NCBI GenBank assembly: GCA_004026145.2
Contig: CP034980.1
Location: forward strand, 1,757,619-1,821,618
DNA: 64,000 nt
Source: Takifugu bimaculatus
Lineage: Eukaryota > Chordata > Actinopteri > Tetraodontiformes > Tetraodontidae
Direction of reading: 5' to 3'
Shown here in pieces: positions 1 to 11,900 of this stretch. Position numbers and translations under genes: made by a program. Each line of letters begins with the position of its first letter. Position 1 is the first letter of the stretch. The notes beneath the pieces are model-generated. The model saw nothing but the letters and a program-made list of their open reading frames with translations, ran no database searches and was not told the DNA's origin.

Positions 1-76
1 ACGTCTTTCATTTCTGCCTCGGTGTGGTTCTCCCTCTGGACCCCACAGCTCCTTTTTCTGCTAAATCCCCACTCCT

Positions 77-94
77 ACACACACACACACACAC
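77..94. repeat. (AC)9 microsatellite
   Basis: A pure AC dinucleotide run, followed by degenerate purine-pyrimidine alternation (gcatacgtgcacatatgcgc) that could extend a Z-DNA-prone stretch to about 115. Confidence 0.95.
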
Positions 95-2347
95 GCATAC
101 GTGCACATATGCGCAAGCGATCTACATGAGGACCAGCCTGTTGTGAGGGAGGGATGCTGTCGCTGCTAGATAGCTCCTAAGTGCCCTGGGGTACTGCTTC
201 AGCTTTTGTCATATAGAGATGTAAAGTGCTTGAAATTCAGACAGCAGGGGCAGATTCCAGACAGGCTCGTCTGCAACTGTTTCATAAAACGTTGAATGGA
301 AGCTGTTGCCAGTCTGGCTCCTTCATCATCAGGTTTTTCACAGATTTCCCCTTCAAAATATCTGTTGGTTTGTGTCACTTCAATTAACCAAAGAACACCC
401 AAACACTGAAGAGTTTACACCCATGTAATGTAGGATGACTGTTAATATGTGAGTTTAAAGGTCAATTTACGAGAATAATACATGATAAATGACACTTTTG
501 CTTCACTTTTTGGCAGTAAACAATATTTTCCAGTCTCAGTACTGTACATCAATAATGCAGGCACTGAGGCTACATGGTGTGATCAGGGTTACCACTGCAA
601 AAATCTCATCATGCTTCAAAATGATCTTGGCTTACATTACAGGCACAAGTGTAAGCTAATAGCACTTTGAGGCACAGCCAGCGCCCTCCAAACGTAAGCG
701 GAATCACCGAGGAGAGTGTCTAACTTCATCAGCATGGAAATGTGAGGCTATGGGCCACCGGACTCGCCAGGCTTTGCTGGGACGTACTTGGCTCTTAGTC
801 ATCATCAGCACTTGAACCCTCTGTTATCTGAGTCATACGTGTCATCACACTGATAACTTCCGCTTTAAAACAGCTAACCTCTCTATTCTGGCAATATAAG
901 TTTATATTTCTGCTTATTATGTTGAGTGTGTGGTAAAAAAAAATGTGATAAAAATGTCCTAATACCGATACACCGAGTTTTATCATTGAGTCTGTTTAAA
1001 GTAAACATGCAACCCATGAAGAAGAATAAGATGGATTACAATTGTGCATTTCAGCAATGTTCATTCTCACGCCACGGGACAGACACTCATAAACGGAGGA
1101 AAATGTCGGTGTAGGTAAAAGCACACAGCAAGGTCAACAGCGTGTACTCCAGCAGTACGTAAAATTGAAACCATAGAAATAACACGGCTGTGGTGAGACG
1201 GTTGTAAAGTGAAGCGCGGCAGCAGGCGGATCTGCTTTAGAGCCTTTGTTTTTGGTTTGGGAGGCTGCTTTACTGTCTGTTTCTTTATGTGTTTTACTGG
1301 GAGAGTGTATGATTGATGATTGGTGATAAAATGCCTGGCCTGGGGACGCTCTGTCACTGACGCTTGTTAGCTTGGAGCTCACCCACCGAGACATCAGCCT
1401 CCCCCTGCGCAGAGAACACACTCCCCCCTTCTCAGCTCCTGTGTTCAGATGAATCACAGTCAGAATATATTTTGCGCCCATTATGTAGAATTTAGTGAAA
1501 GCTTAAGTTCTTTACCTCTAAACATTACATCGTGATGAATAAACTTGTCTGAGAATAACAGCTCAGACTGAATCTTATATTTCTGTTCATGCAGCTTTTA
1601 TAACAAGCTTTGAACATTAAATGGCTCCACTAACTTGACTGATATGAGAAGGCTTATATGCTGCTTTTATTTACTGCCATGTTTCTTTGTAGCTATATTA
1701 AACTATCAGGTGCTGCATTTTTGCCTCCAGATGCAATTTTAAAGGAAACGTTTTAGTTGAAATTATGGTTTCGGGATATGAAAAGTACTTTCTTTAAAAA
1801 GAATTGCCTGAAAAGGCACGCAGAAAACAGCACGATTTTCAGCTCCTTTTAGGCGGGTCTCAAGTTCAGCGCACCTCTATTAGTGTCAATTAATGATCGA
1901 TTGATTGTAGAAATTGTGCAGGAGTAGCAAATGTTCAATCCTCCATGTGGTCACCAGTCATGTCTCCACATTTATGCCCTGTTTTATTATGTCTGTACTG
2001 AAGATGAGAAGATAAGAAGGACCCAGGTCAGGCGTTGTTCATCTGCACATACGTCCTGCTCAGGAAACTTCATTAACTTCTCCCCTTTCCACCAGATGCT
2101 CCTTCCTCCTCTCCTGCGCTCTCTGCGATACACGGCTCCACTTGTGACAATGGCTGCCCAGAAATCCTCGAAGGACTCGATGACTCTCAGCTCAATCTGC
2201 CTCTGACGAGTTTCTTCACCTTCACGGTCTCACCGCCGTCCTTTTGTTTGACCACCGAGCCCTAAGCCAGGCTCACTGTACACACCACGGAGGACCAGCA
2301 TGCATTGTAATATCTGTATTACCACAGCGGTGCCTTCCTGACCATGC

Positions 2348-2374
2348 AAAAAATAAAATAAAATAAATAAAAAA
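2348..2374. repeat. A-rich (AAAAT/AAAT)n tract
   Basis: A short tandem run of AAAAT and AAAT units on the plus strand. No retroposon body could be recognised next to it. Confidence 0.85.
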
Positions 2375-5300
2375 TCAGCATTTGGAGGAAAAGAACAAGC
2401 GGTCTGGAGGAGAACGCTGCTCTGATGGGTGCCTGTTTCAATAATCCAGATAACAACATTGTGATGGCAGCTATGAAATTGGAAGGCCTGCTGAATGACT
2501 CCAGGGAGAATCGGTGTGATAGGACTCTGCAGATACGTGCATAAATCCCATTTTGCATGCCTTTGTCCACTGCGTGTCATTTCCCTGACACATGCAATTA
2601 AAGACCATCTATACGGGCAGATAACAAACCTAAACCCTGTCCGCTCTGAGAGACGCCGGCCCGCCTATCAGGCTGAACAAATAACAGTTCCTACTTTAAC
2701 AGGCTCAGACAGTCAACCGTTTGCTGCAATGCGGAGGCACGAGGAGCTGGAAGATTCCTCCTATCCCGGCAGACATGATCACTCCTCTCTCCTTCAGGAC
2801 GTCAGCGCAGTGTCGAGGGGACAGGTGCTGATTGCTGACCCCTTCACTGTGGCTCCCTGCGTTTTTTTAAGCAGGATTCAGTGGACAATGAGACACGTAA
2901 GGCTCATGATATTCTGTAATTGGATTTCCAAGAAGTCCCTCACATGCTACTAATCCTTCCAGTCAGCACCGCGGGGCTAAAAGGCAATCTTCATTGCAGA
3001 TGAATTAAAAGGAGGGTAATTGGACGGCCATGTTGCAAAAATCCAAAAATGTTTCTGAAGAAAATCTAAATATTTCATCCTCGTATCACTAAGGACCGTT
3101 ACTTCCATCTTTTTGCTTCTCTTTGAGCGTTTGCCTTGTTATGTTGAGGCTGGTTGGACGTCATCAATCCCCAGATCCCGTCATTCTTCCCACCTCGGTG
3201 ATTGTTTTTCCCAGCCGAACGTCTAGCACGCGTCAGCCTGTCCTCCCTCTCCATGTTTATATCAGTATATAGGGTGCGTTCCACTTCTTCCTGCGTCCCT
3301 TCATATCTGTCTTGTGTGTTTTGGTGCACACAATCACAGCTAATCTCTGGTGTGGGCCGGTGCTGCGGTTAAATTGGGGGATGTAGAAATGCAGACAGGC
3401 GTTTCACAGTTGGTTTTTGCGCACTGCGCTAAAATAGCCTCCAAATAGCGGTTGATCGTGTGGAGCTTAATGCTGTCGTGTCGTATCTAGTGCTATTAGA
3501 TAAGCTTTAGAACAGCAAGTTTGCCTTTCTTTTTACTTGTTAACCCAACACTGTCAGCATCGCTTAGGCAGAGACGTACAGATGGTAGCGTAGCTGCACG
3601 AGGATGGACAGCAACTGATGGCTCGCCAGCCTGTTCACACACGCAGGCCTAATCAGCGTCTTTCTGCTGGGAGTGAGATGAGTTAGAGGAGGCAGGACGC
3701 CTGGAACAGCAGGGGGGTGGGAGGGAAGGAGAGGGGCGTTTCAGCGTGTCAGATCACGACATTTAAACTGTGGCTGTCAGAGAGAGTCTGGAATTGTGTC
3801 CTCACAAGGATCAGGCTCGATCAGCTCCGCTGGATCGCAGGAAACAGCCCGTGGACTGGCTGACCAACAAAGACAGGGGGGAAAAAAAGGATGTGGAATC
3901 ATTAAAGTTTTAGGGTCCTCATTGTTATTGGAACTTCTCTTGGTGAAGTACATCAATTTGGGGCAACACACTTGAAAAGCTTGTTGTGGAATCAGATTAC
4001 TCACAGTCAAGTTAATACCCAGCAGTTAAAAAGAGAAACTGTGTGGTTCCAGGTCATGTTTGGATGATAGAATGTGACCTTTGTGCAAGTCTGGCAGGCA
4101 AATCTAATTTTCCATCAATGTCAAAATGCGGGGTTGCCCGTGCAGCCCTCCTGTGCACATCTGCTCCATCAGATCTCCAGTCCTTTCTGTTAAACCTTTT
4201 CTGATTGTCACTGTCGCTGTTCCTCAGCTTTAAGACAGGACAGAGATGAATCCTGAGATTCTTGTGTCCTCTGAGTTTAATTCCTCCTGACTGCTGTCCT
4301 ATATGGACTTTTCTATCTATGTAGCGCTGCACAAAAACAGGAGAGGTGGGGACTTCTTCCTGACTCGTACGCGTGTACACTGGAGCCTGCAGTTTCTCTA
4401 ATGAAATTACATGTCACAACTCATATCTGTTGGTGATAAAACAAATGGAGCTCAGCCACTGGGGGATTTGCATTGTGAATCTTGATCACAGGGTTGAATT
4501 TTCAAACAGTGTCTTCCGGCTCTTTGCCTTCCTCCAAAGAATAATGAAATAAGTGATTGAGGACATGAGCTGGGAGCAGTTGTTTAACCTTGAAGACATG
4601 GCATCGAGCGCGCTATATTCATTGTTATTCTCAATCCAGATCTGTTTAAGTATGTAGAGTCCAGCACCATCTTTTCATCTCGCTAGTGCCCTTGCTGAGA
4701 CGATATCCCTGGATGATCGTTTACAAAGTGATGAGGCATCAAAACGCCGCATCACACACACCCGGGAATGCGCCACATCCACGAGGTCTTTGGGGTTCTG
4801 TGCATTTTAGTAGGCGCGGAACAAAAAAACAATTCTAAAAGCGATTAGAACGAAACTTCAACTCTGGTCCATTGGTTCTATCTGCTATGATGACACTGTT
4901 GTAATCAAAGTAATATTTCAAGCCAGACATCGATGGGGCAACAAGCACTATTTAGCCAGTTGCAAACAGTGGGAAAAGGTCCATTTTGCTGGGTGATTAC
5001 ATCTCCTGTTATCACGCAGGAAAAACGCCAGGTTCGCTAAATCAAAGAGCTTTAAAAGATTCCTTTCAGTGTTTTCTGCAGAAGCAAGTCTTCCTGGTGA
5101 GACCAGGGATGGTGGGTGCCTGATGTCGGAGGCACTCCCATCCTGTTCCATGTTTCATTCTGACAAAATTTACATTCAGTTCTTGACAAGACCCGGAAAC
5201 CTGCACCGAAAAGTTAGCTGGCCGTGAACAAACACTGTCCATTTCACACCAAAACCAAATTTAAGCTTCTTTTTGTATAAAACGAGCCAAAGTCTATCCC

Positions 5301-5422
5301 CTTAAAGCTTAGAGATCAGAGTACAGTGGCAGCAGCACCACAATAGGCGGAGGGAAAATGGAATGTTTAGAATTTTCCATGCTCTTGATATTTTTAAGAA
5401 GTAATATGTTATTGAGTCTCTC

Positions 5423-5997
5423 TGTCACAGCCCCTTTTCCCCAGTTCCCTCCTGTCCCAGTACTTTTCCACTGCCCTGCTCACACCACACCCTCTGATCA
5501 CACACCTGCTCTCAGTCACTGATCACACACCTGCCCTCACTCATCAATCAGCTCACCTACCAGTGTATATATTCTCCAGCCTCACACTCACTCAGTGCCA
5601 GATTGTTCTTCTGCTTTCATGCGAGACTTTCCAGTGTTGTTTCCCTGCCGGATTACCGGTTACTGACCCTGCCTGTCTTCGTTCTGCCTGCCTTGCCTGT
5701 TCCCCAGACAACCTACCTGCTTTCTGCCCCTGACTACAACTTCTGCCTCAGCGTCTCGGGTTCCTGTCTGCTCACCTGGTTTAGACTTCTCCGCCCGGCC
5801 CCGACTTCGCTGCTGCTCGTCCCACTCCCCGAGCCTGCAACCCATAGACTTTGTGCGGGCCCAGAGCCTGAAGAACAGACTATTTCCTGTGTTTCCTGGT
5901 CTGCCTGAGTTCCTGTTTGCCCGTGTGTTAATAAAAGTCATTACTACGGTCCTGCTTTCCAGAGTGCTGCATTTGGGTCCTAACTGCACCCGTCACA
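5423..5997 (+). mobile_element. LTR of an LTR retrotransposon, plus orientation
   Basis: A 575-bp sequence with the architecture of a long terminal repeat. It starts TGTCACAG and ends CCGTCACA, that is TG...CA. A TATA-like tatatatt lies at 5566-5573, with a likely start of R some 25-30 bases further on. An AATAAA polyadenylation signal lies at 5930-5935, followed by about 60 bases of U5. A Ty3/gypsy-type fish element is my guess from its look, but the family is not established. No gag-pol coding sequence is present: the short open frames inside (plus 5603-5908, minus 5660-5989) are by-products. Immediately after the LTR comes gtacaatctggcc and then an inverted partial copy of its own U3, so this is not an ordinary solo LTR. 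It sits in gria3 intron 2, antisense to the gene. Confidence 0.8.
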
Positions 5998-5999
5998 GT

Positions 6000-6172
6000 A
6001 CAATCTGGCCCTGAGTGAGCGTGAGGCTGGAGAATATATGTATACACTGGTAGGTGAGCTGATTGATGAGTGAGGGCAGGTGTGTGATCAGTGACTGAAA
6101 GCAGGTGTGGCGATCAGAGGGTGTGGTGTGAGCAGGGCAGTGGAAAAGTACTGGGGAAAAGGGGCTGTGACA
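6000..6172 (-). mobile_element. inverted partial U3 copy, right arm of an LTR foldback
   Basis: Read on the minus strand, this 173-bp segment repeats the first 184 bp of the LTR at 5423-5606, from TGTCACAG to CCAGATTGT. The arms differ by only about four to five substitutions, a 16-base block absent here, and small insertions of 4 and 1 bases. Similarity stops abruptly at CCAGATTGT, a short sequence also present (as its complement, acaatctgg) just after the LTR end. Both outer ends of the whole insertion are therefore U3 ends. The flanking pentamers, ctctc on the left and ctcca on the right, agree at only three positions, so a target-site duplication is not proven. Confidence 0.85.
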
Positions 6173-8380
6173 CTCCATCTATTGCAAAAGATAAAGAATT
6201 GACTTTGACATTTATTTTCAGTCCTTTTCTTACATCAAGTGCAAGTTTGATAAATATGTAGCTTGTCTTAATTACTTTAGCAGTAAGAATGATTTAAAAA
6301 AAGATAAAATCACTGCACAAAAACTAACATTTCTAAGCTGCATTGAGGCAATTTTAAAAACAGCTTAGTCTGAAGTTGGACAACAAATTGGCCCTTTGTT
6401 CACAATTTTTAAAATTAGCCATACTTGCTAATGGCATATTTCTCCTATTCTAATATGGTGAAGTCAAAGTAAAGGAAGCAACTCGTTGCCTAATTCAGTT
6501 GTCGACTGGCAACAATGAGCCGCTACAGCCACCTGACCGATCAATACACTCGATACTGCAAAGTTTATGCCTGCAATCACCACTGGCTCTAAACATCAGG
6601 TCAGCAGGTTTTTTATTTTTATTTTCACCTCACAACTATGTGAAAACTGTTAAAATGAGAAGACAAAGAAAAGATTATTTTTTTGTGTGTCTACCAATGC
6701 AAATATTCAATATCTGATGTGATACAGCCGCACATACAGGGATTTTTTGACATCATTGACGGCTCTACTTGCACTGTTGGCTTATTGGCTTCAGTCCGTG
6801 TAAAACCGAATGTGGATCATGGATGGACGTGTTCAAGACCTCTTCAGACTTCCTCAGCCTGCACAGCCCCGACATCCAGCTCTCGTCATGGTGACGGACA
6901 GACGAGGCTGTGCGATAAGAAGGTGCACGGAGCTATCACGCACACACAAGCACAGGCTTTGGTCAGTACATCTCTCCATCTTCAGCGCCGTGCCTCTGTC
7001 TTTTGCTATTCTTTTCCTCATAAACAGAGATCAGCTACCCAACTCTCCCGGGTCCCTTTTCATCATATTCGAGCACTGTCGGGGCTGCAAAGGGCACCGC
7101 GTCTGAGAGAAGCTTCCCATTGAGGTCTTTGGAATGGATTCACTCCAAACGGCCTTTTCATTCTGCAGCTGCGATGGATTAGTCCTGTCATGGCTCCAGA
7201 TGAGGTTTGCCTTCCTGATCTGCACGCCATGCTGGCTAAGGCGCCGCCACGGCAGCGAAATAGCAGAGAGGGGAAAAGAAAATGAAGGGACAAGAATCGC
7301 CGGTCGACCAATAGTTCAAAGATGGAGCTCCTCAATATTTTATGAGAGTCATGCATGGACACACAAACACGGTATGTGGCCCGGGGGCGACCGCCCACAG
7401 GTTTAATGTAGCCATGTGTGAAATGGTGAGAGCCACACAACAGCACTCTCTGAATTAACCATTGAAGGCAGAAACAGAGGAGGGCGACGGCTGAGCGAGC
7501 ACATCATGTTCACTTAATTCTCACTCGTGGGGATAGTGAGCACAAAGGACCGGACGAGCGGGCCGATGCGTGCGGAGTCAGACAACGCCGACGCACCACA
7601 GTCAGATGGACACGCTGATCTGCAGCTGCAGTAACTGCCCTTGTGACATGACGAGAGCGGAGCCCCTCAGACCGCCATAATCTCCTGCTACCAAAAATAT
7701 CCCCCAGAAAATAACGAGCCGTGTTCACGCCGATTCGGTCAGACTAAGGGGAGCGTTATGAATCAGTGGACAATCATAAATTTATCGCTTGACGTGGCGA
7801 CAACGCGAGTGATTTGAGTGGTTCGGCTGGCTTCTCGGACCCGCATCATCAGCAGTTTGGCCTTCCGGATCCTCCTCTCACGCCACTGCGCTCTTAAATC
7901 TGCAGCTGCAGCGAGTGTCGATAAATCCACCCTCGATGTTGACCTGTATTGTGTCTTTCGTTGCGCCCGACTGTGCCAGGACGCTTGCGTGTCTGCATCT
8001 GTGGAGTATTACAACTGACCGTCTTCCTTCCTCACCTCCTTCAGCTGGCCTGTTAGAGCGCCCATACGCCAGCACCACAAGGTTACGATGCTTCAGTGGC
8101 CCCGGCGACTGCGAACTGTCACAAGCGATCAGCTGTGATGGAGCCCTCGTTCCTGCACAGACATGCAGCGTTGGCGCGACTCTCCTAGCAACTGGCTCTT
8201 TTTTAAACAGGCCAGGAACGTGCGGATGGGTCGGCCCAGTCGACAGGCTGGAAGCTGGAAGCTGCACGGCCCCCCTACCCCCACTCACCCAGCACTTTAT
8301 GATCCAATATTTACTAGTCTGGAGAGCACATGCTGACATTCCCTTTGATGCTTTGTATTCCTCCCAACACCGCTGTGATG

Positions 8381-8391
8381 CCCCCCCCCCC
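8381..8391. repeat. poly-C tract (C11)
   Basis: A pure cytosine homopolymer inside gria3 intron 2; on the transcript it reads as G11. Confidence 0.95.
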
Positions 8392-8957
8392 TTTGTATTT
8401 CCGGCTGACTTTTACACGGCAAAATATTTGGCAAAGAGGGAAAATAAATCAATACGCACCTATTAATGCAGTCAAAGTTGCCCGAAAACATAAACAGCAC
8501 TCAGAATCCATCCCGGGTTGTCGAGGGATATTACGCTGAAGGCCCAAATGCAGTTTGACCTTGTTCAGGACAATGCAGTCAGCAGCTTCTGTCGAAAAAG
8601 GCTACGGAGTTGTCCCATTTTTTTTCTCCCCCTTTTGGACCCAGTGAAGCCGGGCCAATGCAGCAACTTCCAACGAGGCGCGATGCGGATGTGCTATTGC
8701 AGCTCAAGGAGGGGATTACTGATTCAGTGATTACGGGTATTGTAGAAGAGTCGAGTGAATGGCCAATAGCTCGCTGAGTCTAACTGCAATGGCTGCAGGA
8801 ACAGAGCTGTAATGGGCTTTGTGAGAGAGATTAAATATACTGTGTATAAAGAGAGATAGAAGCCAGAAAGAGGGGTAAAAATTGCTGACTGTGATGAGAG
8901 ATCTTTTCAGTGACAACTTTTGAAAACACTTCCGCTCCATCCTCTGAATCCTTGCCA

Positions 8958-8973
8958 TTTTTTTTTTTTTTTT
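8958..8973. repeat. poly-T tract (T16)
   Basis: A thymine homopolymer followed by aataaat. On the minus strand it is an A16 run, but no retroposed sequence could be recognised upstream of it. Confidence 0.95.
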
Positions 8974-11900
8974 AATAAATGGTGCGTCTGGGCAAATGCC
9001 TTCTTGAAATGAAAACTAATCTCTCCCACAAATGACGTATCCCGCTCTCTCCCGCGAAGGTTTTGCTTGCTGAGGAAACAAAAATGGGAACCAGATTTCA
9101 CCCACTTGCAGACGCGATCCCGACACACCTGAGATAAATGGTTGGCAATAACAGCCTGCCCTGCTCTTCATTTTACTTATAGGCACCACATGGGTGCATT
9201 TCTTCCTTCCCCCTTATGAACAGTTTGCTCCTCGGAGCAACAACTGCTTGCAATGCACCACAAATATTCCTGGAAGGTGCCCTCTGTGTGGTCCGTCGTG
9301 CTGCCTGTCGCCACTTTCGACAGTGGCTGCCGGCTCCTCTTGTTCATCACAGTGGAGGAGTGATATCATCTCCAATAACAGAACACACACTTAGCCTGTC
9401 ACTGGTGACTTATAGAGAGAATGGCCCGTTATTTGAACGGTGGTGAACAGATGTGCCGAGCATGGACGGAATGGCACGTTGCATCGAGCCTGCTACGAGG
9501 GCTCCAGCTACGTCAGCTTCCATATGGGTTAGCGTTCTACGATTCTGGAACTGTTTATGAGTTCAGTTGATATTAGGTTGCTTCCATATGTGCGGGCCAA
9601 TTTTGTAAGCTCCAGTTTGCAACACAGAGTAGTAAAACCGCGTTAATGCCGCGCCGCTCGTTGGCCCTGTAGTGCGAGGCGACGTGCAGACTGTAGCACG
9701 ATAGCTTCAGGCTACCATGACAGTTCTTCCATAATAATTTCAGCTTAATCCTGCTTCTCGCTCGCAATTCATCACATCCTGGAGAAATCGTGCAGATAGA
9801 TAAGAGAAATCAATAGGAAAACATTGAAAAACCTCCTGGCATCATCGCAGTAGATCTGACCATAAAAGACTCATCACTGAGGGGCTGCGGAAATCTTTGA
9901 AAAGCAACTGTGATCATAAATACCAATCTGTTTCTTCAGCTGATGGGTTTTTCTAAATATCCACTTCCCGGCCAAGTGGCCGAGCGCCCGATGTTTGTGA
10001 AGGATATATGAAGAAGTGAAGCCACCACAGCAGCAGCGAGCGAAGCTGCTGTTTTATCAAAACAACATCTGCCAGCATCAGTTATTCCAAGACAAATAAC
10101 GCTGGGCTCCACTTCTCTGAGGTTTGGTTTAAGAAGCTCCTTTTTTGATATTCTGATTAAAAATTCATTGTGTTAAATCCGCCTCAGACTATGTTTTATG
10201 TTTTCTATTTTGAATCTCATTATAGCTTCAGCTGCGCCCAGCTCCAGAATAAATAAATAAAAATACTGCAGAGGGCATTTCATGGCCAGAAAATTAGGTC
10301 AAAATCATTTTCCCTTTGGAGGTTTGGCTTTTTGACTTCTTTTTTTCTTCCTGTGTTTGCAACAAAAGCCACATGTGAGCAAACCGAATGTAGTCGTAAG
10401 AAGTGAATTAAACTGCAGCAAAGGTTTATGTCAGGCTAATACTGTAGGTGGTGCAGAGCTGTCTCCCAATGTACTGAAACAGCCATTAAACCAGCACGTA
10501 TGGGGGGAATAAAATTGGTTTCATATCCTTTACTGTCACTGTAGGCTTATATTAGAATTACTAACCTAAAGCTTTGATACCTTCAAGTTATATTATTATA
10601 TCAGAATGACACAATGAAATTCAAAATTGAAGAAAAAAATAGGTGTGCCCTGAACTTTTTAGGAGGTTTATTAATTAATTAATAGGTTTTTCATTTGCGT
10701 TCATTTGAAGAGACTATTTTACTCTGTTGAAGGGAGTTTTGAAGGAATACTTTTGAAAAGCTTAACCGACATAATGTTTTGACATTCTGTTTCTCTAGAA
10801 CAGAACATTAGAGAAAATTGATTTTGCCATTTTCTGACATATAAACATTTCTCCACATATAAGCACCCATTTAGTCATGAATTGAGCAAAAAAAAACTAT
10901 TACAAAATATTATTTTGAATATAATAAAAGTTTTTTTTATTATTAATACAGTATTATTCTTGTATGAACCAATCAATTAATTGCTTGACAGTAACTGTTG
11001 TGTCGCCGGTGTCGATCCTGTGACGACTGACTCCGGGGAGCTGGATGACCCGGATCAGCCGATGTGACAGGAAAAATTCTTTAACACGTTTTCGTTTTTC
11101 CACTTTTCCCCATCTGAGCTATGCAGTCAGTCAAGCCCTTCTGGTGACATCCCATCCTCTCCCTCGGGACCTGCAGCTCCCAGTGCATGTGACCTCATCC
11201 AGAACCATTACTGTACCCCTCATCTTACTGAAGTCTATACCCTGCCGCCTCCAACGGCCCCTGAGACCCCCCACCCCCACCCCCGCTGGCCTTAAAAAAA
11301 AAACCGTACAATTACACAATGACTTGTGCTTTCCTCTCTGTCGCAGAGTCACGGTGCTTTGGTGCAGAGGGCAAACACATTCTTTACAATTGACACAAAA
11401 CCCTCTTAAAGTACCTAAAAGCTGCACTTTTTCTTATTTTCCGCAGGTTCTGTTCTTGTCTGTCCTGGAACCTTTGGGCCAAAACAGCAAATTCACCGAG
11501 TGCAAAATGTGAAGGGGGCAGCGAATGGGCTTGTGCCATGGAAGGGGGTAAATATACAGGTGTCTGCTTGTGTGCATATGTGCACGCACGTGTGTGTATA
11601 TGAGCGTGCCATCAGCAAACCCCCATCTGTGCCTCCAACACAGCTGGAGTGAGACGGACGCCGCGTCTCAGCACAGCGCCCACAGCCTGGAGAGCCTCTG
11701 TCTGTCATTTAGTCGGGCACTCTCTCTCACATTCCTCAGTTTTAGCCTCTCTAATCTCACTGCGGGCTTTTTCTGAATCCTCAGATTCCTCTGCCGTGTT
11801 TCATCGGTCACACCTTTCAAGCTGAGTTACAGCCTGCGTGACACCGCAACAACCACCTGAGGCGCTTCTCCTAACCACAGCCCTGCCCGGCGAAACGGGT

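Larger units (their letters stand above)
1..5422 (-). other. gria3: gria3 intron 2, distal part: no gene seen
   Basis: This lies inside intron 2 of the minus-strand gria3 gene, assuming no unseen exon. I looked for the next expected exon, encoding the FCSQFSRGVYAIFGFY region of AMPA receptors, on the minus strand and did not find it. The stretch holds an (AC)9 tract at 77-94, an A-rich AAAT/AAAAT run at 2348-2374, and otherwise unique-looking DNA. The open frames, such as 152 codons at 2495-2953 on the plus strand, show no recognisable domain. Confidence 0.6.

Noticed and set aside
2955..2985. Possible REST/NRSF site (tcagcaccgcgg)
   Set aside because: Only the left half fits; the right half ggacagcgcc is missing. 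No full site was found elsewhere in the window either.
5603..5989. Open frames within the LTR
   Set aside because: They lie in R/U5 of a non-coding LTR and have no gag or pol features.
7915..8466. 183-codon plus-strand open frame, the longest in the window
   Set aside because: It overlaps a long frame on the other strand in a GC-rich stretch and runs through a C11 homopolymer; no recognisable domain.
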